From NCBI RefSeq assembly GCF_001969265.1, contig NZ_CP019304.1, positions 3,348,001-3,412,000 on the forward strand: a stretch of 64,000 bases of DNA. The letters are read 5' to 3'. This stretch comes from Arthrobacter sp. QXT-31 (GTDB lineage Bacteria; Actinomycetota; Actinomycetes; Actinomycetales; Micrococcaceae). Below the pieces are notes generated by a model that did no database searches, had not been told where the DNA came from, and worked only from the letters and a program-made list of their open reading frames with translations. This document shows, one piece after another, positions 1-8,383 of the stretch (positions are counted from its first letter, which is position 1; each line of letters begins with the position of its first letter). The position numbers and the translations under genes were made by a program.

Positions 1-1
1 G

Positions 2-835
2 CTGGTGCTGGGTGCCGACGGGCAGCTCGGCAAGGCCTTGCGGGCCACCTTTGACGGCGATGACTCCGTCGAGTTCGCGAACCGGGCGGAGTTCGACCTG
101 GCTAGCGTGGACGCATATAGCAGCCGGAACTGGAAGAACTATTCGACGATCATCAACGCGGCCGCCTATACAGCGGTCGACGCGGCTGAAACCCAAGAAG
201 GGCGTGCCGTAGCTTGGGAGATCAACGTCAATGCCGTTGCCCGCCTCGCCCGCATCGCAGTCGAATACGACCTGACGCTGGTCCACGTATCGTCAGACTA
301 CGTATTCGACGGTGACCGTGGCATTCACGACGAAAGCGAGCCCTTCTCGCCGCTCGGTGTATATGGCCAGACGAAGGCCGCAGGCGACGCCATCGTCAGT
401 GTCGTGCCCAAGCACTACGTCGTGCGGACCAGTTGGGTCATCGGTGAAGGAAACAACTTCGTGCGCACCATGGCGTCACTAGCTGAACGGGGGATCAAGC
501 CGTCAGTGGTCAACGACCAGGTGGGGCGGCTTTCCTTCACGCAGGATATCGCAGCCGGCATCAGGCACTTGCTCGAGAGCGGCGCCGCACATGGCACCTA
601 CAACCTCAGCAACAACGGCGACCCGCAGTCGTGGGCGGACATCGCCTCCGACGTCTTCGAACTGGCTGGCTCGTCCAGGAACGATGTGACTGGGGTCAGC
701 ACCGCGCAGTACTTCGAAGGCAAGGCTGCTGCTCCAAGGCCGCTTAATAGCGCTCTGGACCTGGCGAAGATCCACGCTGCAGGATTCTCCCCCCGGGATT
801 CCCGTGATGCCCTGAGTGAGTATCTGCGGCAGTAA
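2..835 (+). CDS. rmlD: dTDP-4-dehydrorhamnose reductase (5' end outside window)
   Basis: Catalyses NADPH-dependent reduction of dTDP-4-keto-L-rhamnose to dTDP-L-rhamnose, the last step of rhamnose-donor synthesis for cell-surface glycans. The frame is open from base 2, and the protein begins inside the Rossmann motif (LVLGADGQLG), so only a few N-terminal residues are missing; the GTG at 5 is not a true start. Visible family marks are the GxxGxxG-type dinucleotide loop, VSSDYVFDG, and the YxxxK catalytic pair in VYGQTKAAGD. It ends with TAA followed by a strong terminator. Its place near galU and the polysaccharide genes further right fits a role in surface glycan precursor supply. Confidence 0.92.
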   Translation: MVLGADGQLGKALRATFDGDDSVEFANRAEFDLASVDAYSSRNWKNYSTIINAAAYTAVDAAETQEGRAVAWEINVNAVARLARIAVEYDLTLVHVSSDYVFDGDRGIHDESEPFSPLGVYGQTKAAGDAIVSVVPKHYVVRTSWVIGEGNNFVRTMASLAERGIKPSVVNDQVGRLSFTQDIAAGIRHLLESGAAHGTYNLSNNGDPQSWADIASDVFELAGSSRNDVTGVSTAQYFEGKAAAPRPLNSALDLAKIHAAGFSPRDSRDALSEYLRQ

Positions 836-860
836 TTCCGCCCACATGATGTTCCGAAAG

Positions 861-895
861 CGCCGCTGACTTCGCACGGAGTCAGCGGCGTTTTT
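861..895 (+). terminator. Rho-independent terminator after rmlD
   Basis: A perfect 10-bp inverted repeat (cgccgctgac / gtcagcggcg) with a 10-base loop is followed by five T residues. It lies 25 bases after the rmlD stop and separates rmlD from the paa promoter. Confidence 0.9.
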
Positions 896-908
896 CTGTG
901 TCACTTGC

Positions 909-957
909 TTGACGCTGCACTTTTCTTCCGCATATCCTGAACGAACGGTCGGTAAAT
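909..957 (+). promoter_or_regulatory. paa operon promoter with PaaR-like operator
   Basis: A candidate -35 (TTGACG, 909-914) and -10 (TATCCT, 933-938) are 18 bases apart. An imperfect palindrome at 936-957 overlaps the expected transcription start. Its central cg..cg..cggt pattern with flanking ct and a/t residues agrees, apart from a few positions, with the PaaR motif I recall from Corynebacterium glutamicum (ACCG, CG and CGGT blocks with two-base gaps). This suggests repression by a TetR-family PaaR relieved by phenylacetyl-CoA. No paaR gene is in the window. Confidence 0.65.
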
Positions 958-1012
958 AATCTTTCCGGTGCGGACAGAGGTTCCGTACGGACGTGAATGC
1001 ATAGGAGCAACC

Positions 1013-2053
1013 ATGGCAGCGCAGAACCTGCAGTCAGTGCCTGGCCAGCCGGCAGCCCCCGGTGCGGCGGCGCAAAACACAGAAGGCGCTGGCAGGGCAC
1101 AGGACCAGCTGGAGGCCGAGGGCCAGGCGTACTTTGACCGCGTGATCTCCGAGGATTCCCGGATCGAGCCGCGCGACTGGATGCCCGCCGCCTACCGCAA
1201 GACGCTCCTGCGCCAGATCTCGCAGCACGCGCACTCGGAGATCATCGGCATGCAGCCGGAGGCCAACTGGATCACCCGCGCTCCCAGCCTGAAGCGCAAG
1301 GCGATCCTCATGGCCAAGGTCCAGGACGAGGCCGGCCACGGGCTCTACCTCTACTCGGCCGCAGAAACCCTCGGCCAGTCGCGGGACCAGATGATGGACG
1401 ACCTCATCGCCGGCAAGGCCCGCTACTCCTCGATCTTCAACTACCCGGCGCTCACCTGGGCGGACATGGGAGCCATCGGCTGGCTGGTGGACGGCGCCGC
1501 CATCTGCAACCAGGTGCCGCTGTGCCGCGCCTCGTACGGTCCCTACGGCCGGGCCATGGTGCGCATCTGCAAGGAAGAGTCCTTCCACCAGCGCCAGGGC
1601 TTCGAGATCCTGCTGGAGCTCTCGAACGGAACGCCCGCGCAGAAGCAGATGGCGCAGGACGCGGTGAACCGCTGGTACGCCCCGGCCCTGATGATGTTCG
1701 GCCCGCCGGACGACGATTCCCCCAACTCCAAGCAGTCCATGGCCTGGAACATCAAGCGCTTCAGCAACGACGAGCTGCGCTCGCGGTTCGTGGGCATGAT
1801 GGTGGAGCAGGTCAAGGTGCTGGGCCTCACCCTCCCGGATGACCAGGTCCGCTACAACGAGGACACCAAAAAGTGGGAACACGGCCCGCTGGACTGGAAT
1901 GAATTCAAGGAAGTTTTGGCCGGCCGCGGCCCCTGCAATTCGCAGCGGCTTGAGCGCCGCCGGCAGGCGCACGACGACGGCGCCTGGGTCCGCGAGGCAG
2001 CGGCCGCCTACGCAGCAAAACAGTCAAAGACGACGAAGGAATACGCAGCATGA
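1013..2053 (+). CDS. paaA: 1,2-phenylacetyl-CoA epoxidase subunit A
   Basis: Catalytic oxygenase subunit of the multicomponent phenylacetyl-CoA epoxidase, a ferritin-like di-iron protein that epoxidises the aromatic ring of phenylacetyl-CoA. The ATG at 1013 is chosen because an AGGAG at 1003-1007 sits six bases upstream; the frame is open further upstream but has no better start. The protein is 346 residues, longer than the ~310 of E. coli owing to an N-terminal Ala/Gln-rich stretch. Di-iron ligand regions are visible around [14 protein letters not shown] and [13 protein letters not shown] (ExxH motifs). It is the first gene of the operon and overlaps paaB by ATGA. Confidence 0.96.
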   Translation: MAAQNLQSVPGQPAAPGAAAQNTEGAGRAQDQLEAEGQAYFDRVISEDSRIEPRDWMPAAYRKTLLRQISQHAHSEIIGMQPEANWITRAPSLKRKAILMAKVQDEAGHGLYLYSAAETLGQSRDQMMDDLIAGKARYSSIFNYPALTWADMGAIGWLVDGAAICNQVPLCRASYGPYGRAMVRICKEESFHQRQGFEILLELSNGTPAQKQMAQDAVNRWYAPALMMFGPPDDDSPNSKQSMAWNIKRFSNDELRSRFVGMMVEQVKVLGLTLPDDQVRYNEDTKKWEHGPLDWNEFKEVLAGRGPCNSQRLERRRQAHDDGAWVREAAAAYAAKQSKTTKEYAA

Positions 2054-2460
2054 GCCCCCATGGCAACCCGGAATTCCCTGGCGAAAAACCGGTGACTGAG
2101 AACAGCCCCGTGGCCCCGGTGCCTGAGCCCGAGAAGTCCGCAAGCCCGGCGGTAGAGCCTGTCGAGGCCCCGCTGCACCGCAGCGCCTGGCCGCTCTGGG
2201 AGGTCTTCGTGCGGTCCAGCCGCGGGCTGTCCCACGTGCACGCCGGCAGCCTGCACGCGCCGGATGCCGCCATGGCCCTGCGCAATGCCCGCGACCTCTA
2301 CACCCGCCGCAACGAGGGCGTGTCCATCTGGGTGGTCCCGGCCGACGCCATCGCCAGCAGCGACCCGGACGCCAAGGGCGCGTTCTTCGAGTCGCCCCAG
2401 GGCAAGGACTACCGGCATGCCACGTACTACACCAAGAGCGAAGGCGTGAAGCACCTGTGA
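2050..2460 (+). CDS. paaB: 1,2-phenylacetyl-CoA epoxidase subunit B
   Basis: Small structural subunit of the phenylacetyl-CoA epoxidase, thought to bridge PaaAC heterodimers. The conserved part starts at about residue 41 ([20 protein letters not shown]) and runs to the end. The first 40 residues are an extra, Pro/Glu-rich N-terminal extension not found in the ~95-residue E. coli protein. Part of this extension (AVEPVEAP, bases 2150-2169) is encoded by DNA resembling the short repeat seen at 5996 and in the E2 gene. The start overlaps the paaA stop (ATGA) and the end overlaps paaC, so translation is probably coupled. Confidence 0.95.
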   Translation: MSPHGNPEFPGEKPVTENSPVAPVPEPEKSASPAVEPVEAPLHRSAWPLWEVFVRSSRGLSHVHAGSLHAPDAAMALRNARDLYTRRNEGVSIWVVPADAIASSDPDAKGAFFESPQGKDYRHATYYTKSEGVKHL

Positions 2461-3371
2461 CCACCCCCGAGACAACGCACACAGAAGGCCACGGCGACAT
2501 CTCCGTCGGCGTCGCCGGGGCAGGCGCCAGCGGCGACGGAAGCGCCAGCGCCACCCGCATCACCCCGGGCAACGCGCTCCGCCCCGAGGACATCGCGCTC
2601 GAGGTCCGCACGGGCCTGGCCCGGCCCACCGAGGACGTGGCCGAGTACGCGCTGCGCCTGGGCGACGACGCCCTGGTCCTGGCCCAGCGCCTGGGCCACT
2701 GGATCTCCCGCGCCCCCGAGCTGGAGGAGGACGTGGCCCTGGGCAACATCGCCCTGGACCAGCTGGGCCACGCCCGGAGCTTCCTCAGCTACGCCGGGGG
2801 AGCCTGGGAAAAATCCGAGGATGACCTCGCCTACTTCCGCCGCGAGCACGAGTTCCGCTCCGCGCACCTGTTCGAGCAGCCCAACGGGGACTTCGCCGTC
2901 ACCATCGCCCGGCAGTTCGTGGTGAGCTACTACCAGTTCGAGCTCTACCGCCGGCTCACCGAATCCACGGACGCAACACTGGCCGCCATCGCCGCCAAGG
3001 CCGTGAAGGAAGTGGACTACCACCGCGACCACAGCACCCAGTGGGTCCTCCGCCTCGCCGGCGGAACGGAAGAATCCAGAACAAGGATGATCCACGGCCT
3101 GAAGCTCATCTGGCCCTACGTCGGCGAGCTCTTCGTGGACGATGAGCTGACGCACAGGCTCGCAGAGTCCGGTGCCGCCGTCGAGCCTTCCAGCCTGAAG
3201 GCGGACTTTGACCGCCTCACCGGCGCGGTCCTCGCGGAGGCCGGGCTGGAGGTGCCGGACGTCCCGGCAGCGCCGGGCGGCGGCCGCCAGGGCAGGCACT
3301 CCGAACACCTGGGCTACATCCTCGCCGAGATGCAGGTGCTGGCCCGCGAGCATCCCGGAGCAAGCTGGTGA
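2457..3371 (+). CDS. paaC: 1,2-phenylacetyl-CoA epoxidase subunit C
   Basis: Ferritin-like structural subunit that partners PaaA in the epoxidase core. The 304-residue protein starts at GTG 2457 inside the end of paaB (GTGA overlap). Residues 1-40 are a low-complexity Gly/Ala/Ser leader. The family core begins near ALRPEDIALEVRTG and includes LALGNIALDQLGHAR-type helices and KEVDYHRDHSTQWV. PaaC is generally considered non-catalytic. The gene overlaps paaD by four bases. Confidence 0.95.
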   Translation: MTTPETTHTEGHGDISVGVAGAGASGDGSASATRITPGNALRPEDIALEVRTGLARPTEDVAEYALRLGDDALVLAQRLGHWISRAPELEEDVALGNIALDQLGHARSFLSYAGGAWEKSEDDLAYFRREHEFRSAHLFEQPNGDFAVTIARQFVVSYYQFELYRRLTESTDATLAAIAAKAVKEVDYHRDHSTQWVLRLAGGTEESRTRMIHGLKLIWPYVGELFVDDELTHRLAESGAAVEPSSLKADFDRLTGAVLAEAGLEVPDVPAAPGGGRQGRHSEHLGYILAEMQVLAREHPGASW

Positions 3372-3928
3372 CTGCCATGGACATCTCGGACTTCCAGACC
3401 AGGACCGGGGAAACCGCCCGGCAGAAGGCGTGGGACATCGCCGCCACCGTCTGCGATCCGGAGATCCCGGTGCTCACCATCGAGGACCTCGGCATCCTTC
3501 GGAATGTGCAGGTGACGCAGGAACAGAACACAGCCGACGGCGGGCCGGTGCCCGCTGTCCAGGTCACCATCACGCCCACATATTCCGGCTGCCCGGCGAT
3601 GGACGCCATCCGGGACGACCTGAAGGCTGCCTTTCGCAAGGAGGGCTATCCCAGCGTGCACGTGGAGCTGGTGCTGAGCCCGGCGTGGACCACGGACTGG
3701 ATGACCGAGTCCGGCAAGGCCAAGCTGAAGGAGTACGGCATCGCACCGCCCACCGGCAAAGCAACCCTCGGCCACAACGGACCGGTCCGCTTGAGCCTGG
3801 CCGTGAAGTGCCCGCAGTGCTCGTCGCTGAACACCAAGGAACTCACCCGCTTCGGTTCCACCTCCTGCAAGGCGCTCTACGTGTGCCAGGACTGCAGGGA
3901 ACCGTTCGACTACTTCAAAGTCCTGTAA
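3368..3928 (+). CDS. paaD: phenylacetate degradation protein PaaD (MIP18/SufT-like)
   Basis: Accessory protein of the epoxidase with an N-terminal MIP18 (DUF59) domain, thought to help iron-sulfur or di-iron maturation. DUF59 features are CDPEIPVLTIEDLGI and the TPTYSGCPAMDAI segment with its conserved Cys. The C-terminal third has a Cys-rich knuckle (CPQCSS, SCKALYVCQDC) ending in DYFKVL. GTG 3368 is preferred because GGAG at 3357-3360 is correctly spaced for it and too far from the ATG at 3377. The gene overlaps paaC by four bases. Confidence 0.94.
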   Translation: MTAMDISDFQTRTGETARQKAWDIAATVCDPEIPVLTIEDLGILRNVQVTQEQNTADGGPVPAVQVTITPTYSGCPAMDAIRDDLKAAFRKEGYPSVHVELVLSPAWTTDWMTESGKAKLKEYGIAPPTGKATLGHNGPVRLSLAVKCPQCSSLNTKELTRFGSTSCKALYVCQDCREPFDYFKVL

Positions 3929-3939
3929 GGAAAAAGCCC

Positions 3940-5166
3940 ATGCCCGTTGTCCGCCAGACCGCAGCCGAATCGGCAGAGGCCGCCGGCCGCCGTCGTCCGA
4001 CCTTCCATTCCCTGACCGTCGCGGAGGTGCGCCGCCTGACGGAGGACGCCATCGAGGTGACCTTCACGGTGCCGGCCGAGCTGGCCGGGCAGTTCGACTA
4101 CCTGCCGGGCCAGTACGTGGCCCTGCGCACCACGCTCCCGGACGAGACCGGCGAGCCGAAGGAGATCCGCCGCAGCTACTCCATCTGTGCCGAGCCGCGC
4201 AGCTTCGCGGACGGCAGCAGCGAGATCCGGGTGGCCATCAAGAAGGACCTGGGCGGGCTGTTCTCCACGTGGGCCAACGCCGGGCTGAAGGCGGGGGACA
4301 CCCTGGACGTGATGAGCCCCATGGGCGCGTTCGTCTCCAAGCACGGCCGGGACGGCAACACCGTGGAGCAGAATGTCATGAACTCCATGAACCATCCCGA
4401 GGAGCTGCCGGGGGAGCCGGGGAATTTCGTGGCGATCGCCGCGGGCAGCGGCATCACCCCGGTGATCGCGATCGCGCGGACGCTGCTGGCCGCCAACCCG
4501 GACACCCGGTTCGACCTGATCTACGCCAACAAGGCCGCCATGGACGTGATGTTCCTGGAGGAGTTGGCGGACCTGAAGGACAAGTACCCGCAGCGGCTGG
4601 CGCTGCACCATGTGCTGTCCCGGGAGCAGCGGATCGCGCCGCTGCTCAGCGGCCGGATCGACGCCGAGAAGCTGCAGAAGCTGCTGGGCACCGCCATCCA
4701 CGCGGACGACGTGGACGAGTGGTTCCTGTGCGGGCCGTTCGAGCTGGTGCAGCTGTGCCGGGACACCCTGGCCGAGCGCGGCGTGAAGCCCGAGCACGTC
4801 CGGTTCGAGCTGTTCACCTCCGGCAAGCCGGACCGGCCCGAGGGCAACGCCGGGCGTCCCGTCATCGAGGACGAGTCCCAGGAGACCTACAAGATCACGT
4901 TCAAGCTGGACGGCCTGCAGGGCGACGTCGCCAGCCCCACCCACGCCCGCGAGTCCATCCTCAATGCCGCGCTGCGGGTCCGCCCGGACGTGCCGTTCGC
5001 GTGCGCCGGGGGAGTGTGCGGCACCTGCCGCGCCAAGGTGGTCACGGGTTCGGTGACCATGGACGAAAACTACGCGCTGGAGCAGGATGAGCTGGACAAG
5101 GGCTACGTCCTGACCTGCCAGTCCCACCCCACCAGCAAGGAAGTCACGGTCGACTTCGACGTTTAG
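3940..5166 (+). CDS. paaE: 1,2-phenylacetyl-CoA epoxidase reductase subunit E
   Basis: NADPH-dependent reductase that feeds electrons to the PaaABC core. The 408-residue protein has an FAD-binding ferredoxin-reductase barrel (RRSYSICAEP near residue 80), an NAD(P)-binding domain (IAAGSGITPVIAIA) and a C-terminal plant-type 2Fe-2S domain with the ligand pattern CAGGVCGTC followed by a distal Cys in LTCQSHP. The ATG at 3940 follows TAAGGAA, and the frame extends far upstream without a better start. It is separated from paaD by only 11 bases. A family member from E. coli is about 356 residues, so this one has a longer loop between domains. Confidence 0.95.
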   Translation: MPVVRQTAAESAEAAGRRRPTFHSLTVAEVRRLTEDAIEVTFTVPAELAGQFDYLPGQYVALRTTLPDETGEPKEIRRSYSICAEPRSFADGSSEIRVAIKKDLGGLFSTWANAGLKAGDTLDVMSPMGAFVSKHGRDGNTVEQNVMNSMNHPEELPGEPGNFVAIAAGSGITPVIAIARTLLAANPDTRFDLIYANKAAMDVMFLEELADLKDKYPQRLALHHVLSREQRIAPLLSGRIDAEKLQKLLGTAIHADDVDEWFLCGPFELVQLCRDTLAERGVKPEHVRFELFTSGKPDRPEGNAGRPVIEDESQETYKITFKLDGLQGDVASPTHARESILNAALRVRPDVPFACAGGVCGTCRAKVVTGSVTMDENYALEQDELDKGYVLTCQSHPTSKEVTVDFDV

Positions 5167-5204
5167 CCCCTTCTGAATATTTGGTCTCAACGCTAGGAGC
5201 ACCC

Positions 5205-5984
5205 ATGATTTCCCTCTCCATCGCCGGCGGCGTCGCCGATGTGGTCCTCAATGCCCCGCAGAAGCTGAACTCGCTGGACGAGCAGGCGCTCGCGGAGCTG
5301 TCCCAGGCGTACGACGACGCCGCTGCCGCCGCCTCCCGCGGTGAGGTGCGGGCACTGCTGCTCAGGGGAGAGGGGCGCGCCTTCTGCGCGGGCCGGGACA
5401 TCTCCGGCGTCACGCCGGAAAGTGACGACGCCGAGGCGTACCTGGGTGGGCTGGTGCAGCCGTTGCTGGAGAAGATGAGCGCGTTCCCTGCGCCCACGTT
5501 TGCGGCCGCGCAGGGTGCCTGCCTGGGCGTGGGGCTCGGGCTGCTGCTGGCCACCGACGTGGTGTACGTGGCGGAGAACGCGAAGTTCGGCTCGCCCTTC
5601 GCCAAGCTCGGGGCCACGCTGGACTCGGGCGGGCACTGGTACTTCACCGAGCGGCTGGGCATGCACCGGACGCTGGACCTGATCTACACGGCCGAGCTGA
5701 TCTCCGGTGCTGAGGCTGTGGCGCAGGGGATGTTCAGCCGGGCGTTGCCTGCGGATGAGCTGCTCGATTCAACCCGCGCCATCGTGGCCCGCGTGGCCAC
5801 CGGCGCGACGGGTGCGTTCAAGGCCAGCAAGGAGCTGGTGGCGCACATCCGGGACCAGCGCCTGGGCCTGTGGACGTCGATGAAGGAAGAGAACTCCGAG
5901 CAGGCACGCCTCTGCAAGATGGAGGACTACGCGGAAGGCTTCAAGGCGTTCCAGGAAAAGCGGGAGCCGCAGTTCAAGGGGTGA
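5205..5984 (+). CDS. paaG: enoyl-CoA hydratase/isomerase family protein, probably PaaG-like
   Basis: Crotonase-fold enzyme of 259 residues. In this operon the most likely role is isomerising the ring epoxide of phenylacetyl-CoA to the oxepin-CoA (PaaG); a PaaF-type hydratase is the alternative. Crotonase marks are NAPQKLNSLDEQAL, the oxyanion-hole segments GRAFCAGRDIS and AAQGACLGVGLGL, and the FGSPFAKLG region. ATG 5205 is preceded by AGGAG at 5195-5199. It is 38 bases from paaE and probably co-transcribed. The specific symbol is inferred from context. Confidence 0.8.
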   Translation: MISLSIAGGVADVVLNAPQKLNSLDEQALAELSQAYDDAAAAASRGEVRALLLRGEGRAFCAGRDISGVTPESDDAEAYLGGLVQPLLEKMSAFPAPTFAAAQGACLGVGLGLLLATDVVYVAENAKFGSPFAKLGATLDSGGHWYFTERLGMHRTLDLIYTAELISGAEAVAQGMFSRALPADELLDSTRAIVARVATGATGAFKASKELVAHIRDQRLGLWTSMKEENSEQARLCKMEDYAEGFKAFQEKREPQFKG

Positions 5985-5995
5985 TGGGACGACCG

Positions 5996-6016
5996 CTGGT
6001 TGAGCTTGTTGAAACC
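5996..6016. repeat. Arthrobacter-type short intergenic repeat
   Basis: A 21-base unit beginning ctggttgagc and ending gaaacc lies in the gap between two converging genes. The same unit recurs, with three C/T differences, at 27812-27832 inside the E2 gene, and in more diverged form at 27545, 27381 and 2150. I recall similar units being scattered through Arthrobacter genomes. Confidence 0.6.
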
Positions 6017-6474
6017 TACCGCTGCCGGACCCTGTCGAATCCGCCGTCCCGCCCCCAATCCTCAATGAGTCCCAGCACCCAGATCCCCAGCATCGCCCCG
6101 GCCGTATTCGCCACGATGTCCATTGCGCTCGGAACCCGATCGTGTAGAAAGAGCTTTTGCCCCAGTTCCATGCAGCAGGACGCCAGAAAGGCGCTCAATA
6201 CGATCCGTCCACGGTGAAACGCCGGGAAAGCCAAGGCAGCCAGCATGCCAATCGGCGTGAACATCAGAATGTTGGACGCAAATTCCACGAAGTTGTAGTT
6301 GATCAGTTCGGGAACTCCTGAGTGATGAAGAACAAACAGCGCCGCCTGAAGCCGCCCAGCTACAGGACGGTCAACCGGGGTCGGCCAGAACGCCACGAAC
6401 GCAAGGGCCGCCAGGTACAGGGCCAGCAGGGCGCGGGCAGATCCCACGACGTCGGTTCGGTTCCATTTCCCCAT
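6016..6474 (-). CDS. VanZ-family membrane protein
   Basis: A 152-residue integral membrane protein with four predicted helices, roughly residues 12-30, 62-85, 92-110 and 122-140. VanZ-like marks are FVEFASNILMFTPIGML, ELGQKLF and the DIVANTAGAMLG segment. VanZ proteins are linked to teicoplanin resistance in enterococci, but the broad family has no settled biochemical role. It faces the paa operon convergently and is divergent from galU, at the left edge of the surface-polysaccharide region. Confidence 0.85.
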   Translation of the reverse strand: MGKWNRTDVVGSARALLALYLAALAFVAFWPTPVDRPVAGRLQAALFVLHHSGVPELINYNFVEFASNILMFTPIGMLAALAFPAFHRGRIVLSAFLASCCMELGQKLFLHDRVPSAMDIVANTAGAMLGIWVLGLIEDWGRDGGFDRVRQR

Positions 6475-6562
6475 ACGGAAAACGCTACGGGGAACTACTG
6501 CCTATGCCGAAATCTGGATCCTCAAATTTCTTTTTCCGCAAGTCAATTTGTAAGGTTCGATC

Positions 6563-7453
6563 ATGACAGTGGGGAAATCAGTACGCAAAGCAGTTATTCC
6601 GGCCGCCGGCTTGGGCACGCGTTTCCTGCCTGCCACCAAGGCGATGCCGAAGGAGATGCTGCCGGTCGTGGATGCGCCGGCCATACAGTACGTCGTTGAG
6701 GAGGCCATCAGTGCTGGCCTGGACGACGTGCTCATGATCACCGGCCGAAATAAGCGGGCACTGGAGGATCACTTCGACCGGGCTCCCGCTTTGGAGCGGA
6801 CGCTGGAACTAAAGGGCGACCAGGCGCGTCTCGAGGCAGTTCAGCATGCCTCCGGTCTGGGGCCAATACACTACGTGCGGCAGGGCGAACCGAAGGGCTT
6901 GGGACACGCGGTCCTGTGTGGCCGCCAGCACGTCGGTGACGAGCCCTTCGCCGTGCTGCTGGGGGATGATCTCATCGATGAGCGGGACGAGCTGCTGACG
7001 ACCATGATCGAGGTCCAAGCCGAGACAGGTGGTTCCGTTATTGCGCTGATTGAAGTGGAGCCGTCCCAGATCAGTGCCTACGGCTGTGCCGACATCTCGG
7101 CAGTCGACGGCGAGGGTTACGTCCGTGTCAACAGTCTGGTGGAAAAGCCTTCCGTGGATGAGGCGCCGTCCAACCTGGCTGTCATTGGAAGGTACGTGCT
7201 TCACCCAGCGGTGTTTGACGTTCTTGAGAAGACCGAGCCGGGCCGCGGCGGTGAGATCCAGCTGACAGACGCCCTGCAGACCCTTGCTGCAGCGGAGGGG
7301 GAAGGAGCCGGTGTCTATGGTGTCGTCTTCCGCGGCCGCCGCTACGACACGGGTGACAAACTGAGCTACCTGAAGGCTGTTATCACGCTGGCTTCTGAGC
7401 GTCCGGAGTTCGGCGAGGACCTGAAAGCCTGGATGAAGAACTTCAACGGGTAA
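6563..7453 (+). CDS. galU: UTP-glucose-1-phosphate uridylyltransferase
   Basis: Makes UDP-glucose from UTP and glucose-1-phosphate, a cytoplasmic precursor for surface glycans. The 296-residue length is normal. The nucleotide-binding signature AAGLGTRFLPATKAMPKEML is at residues 12-31, the QGEPKGLGHAVLC and LLGDDLID segments follow, and the EKP motif lies in VEKPSVDEAPSN. The ATG at 6563 follows a weak AAGG. The gene is divergent from the VanZ gene and ends in a strong terminator. It probably supplies UDP-glucose to the downstream cluster. Confidence 0.95.
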   Translation: MTVGKSVRKAVIPAAGLGTRFLPATKAMPKEMLPVVDAPAIQYVVEEAISAGLDDVLMITGRNKRALEDHFDRAPALERTLELKGDQARLEAVQHASGLGPIHYVRQGEPKGLGHAVLCGRQHVGDEPFAVLLGDDLIDERDELLTTMIEVQAETGGSVIALIEVEPSQISAYGCADISAVDGEGYVRVNSLVEKPSVDEAPSNLAVIGRYVLHPAVFDVLEKTEPGRGGEIQLTDALQTLAAAEGEGAGVYGVVFRGRRYDTGDKLSYLKAVITLASERPEFGEDLKAWMKNFNG

Positions 7454-7479
7454 GAAGGCTGACCTACAGCCTAGCAAGG

Positions 7480-7510
7480 GAAGCCCCGACCGTCTGTCGG
7501 GGCTTCTTGC
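7480..7510 (+). terminator. terminator after galU
   Basis: An 11-bp perfect stem (gaagccccgac / gtcggggcttc) with a five-base loop is followed by a T-rich run. It lies 27 bases after the galU stop. Confidence 0.9.
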
Positions 7511-7538
7511 GTTGCAGCCTACTGGTGGCGACAAGAAA

Positions 7539-7568
7539 GGACCCGTTCCGATGATCCGGAACGGGTCC
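7539..7568 (-). terminator. terminator of the leftward LAxTG gene
   Basis: A 12-bp perfect stem (ggacccgttccg / cggaacgggtcc) with a six-base loop. Read on the minus strand it is followed by TTTCTTGT, which suits termination of the gene ending at 7597. Confidence 0.85.
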
Positions 7569-7596
7569 CTTACTTTGAAGCGTGGAAATCTGCTGT

Positions 7597-8223
7597 TTAG
7601 GCAGAAGCCTCAGCGTTAGCGCGGCGGCGAACGACGATCACTGAAGCGGCGCCCGCGGCGAGTGCACCGCCACCGACCAGCGACCAGAGAACCAAGCTCG
7701 AGTCAGCACCTGTGTTGGCAAGACCGACGCCGTTATCACCCGTGTTGGAAAGGCCTGTGCCCGTGTCAGTGCCCGTGCCGACGCCGGTTGCCGTGCCTGC
7801 AACGGTGACGGTGACCGGAGTGCTCGTGACGCCCGATTCAACGCCGGTTGCCGTGACGGTGTAAACGCCCGGTTCGCTAATGGTCAGCGGCAGGGCGACT
7901 GCGCCGGCAGCGTCAGCCGTTGCATTGAATTCCTGTGCGGCAGTGAAAATGCCGATTTTGCTGGGAACTGCACGGCTTGCGCCGCCTCCTGCAATGCTGG
8001 CACCGGTGGCGGCCGGAGCAGCGCCAGGCGTCACGCGGATGATCAGCGGTTCGCCGGCACGGAAGCCCCTGGCGGAGAAGGTGAAGGCTTCGCCGGGTCC
8101 AACAACGCCGTCAGAGACTGCTGCGTTGGCTGGCGTTGCCGGGTAGTTGGCGGCCATGGCCGGCGCGACGCCGGTCAATGCGATGGTTCCTGCTAGCGCG
8201 AGCGCAGCAATAGACTTCTTCAT
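7597..8223 (-). CDS. cell-wall-anchored protein with LAxTG sorting signal
   Basis: A 208-residue secreted protein with a Sec signal peptide (residues 1-24, cleavage after VAPAMAA). A single beta-rich Ig-like domain (about 40-150, ending GVYTVTATGVESG) is followed by a Thr/Gly linker. The C-terminus holds LSNTG and then LANTG, a hydrophobic helix and an RRRANAEASA tail. LAxTG is the motif of class E sortases common in high-GC actinobacteria, so wall attachment is expected. A strong GGGGGGAC ribosome site precedes the ATG. It lies at the left edge of the polysaccharide cluster; no sortase gene is present in the window. Confidence 0.88.
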   Translation of the reverse strand: MKKSIAALALAGTIALTGVAPAMAANYPATPANAAVSDGVVGPGEAFTFSARGFRAGEPLIIRVTPGAAPAATGASIAGGGASRAVPSKIGIFTAAQEFNATADAAGAVALPLTISEPGVYTVTATGVESGVTSTPVTVTVAGTATGVGTGTDTGTGLSNTGDNGVGLANTGADSSLVLWSLVGGGALAAGAASVIVVRRRANAEASA

Positions 8224-8383
8224 TTGTGTCCCCCCTGAGACCTTTTAACACACGGATGTCACATTCGACGTGGAGATTCCCCATCCCCATGTGACCGTGG
8301 GGCGAATCTCGTGGTTTTACCCACAGAGAGACTAACACCTCTGAGGGCTGGCTCCAAAGTGAATCCAGACACTTTACATACTG

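Noticed and set aside
3910..5202. A 430-codon minus-strand frame opposite paaE
   Set aside because: Shadow of paaE with no recognisable domain and no start signals.
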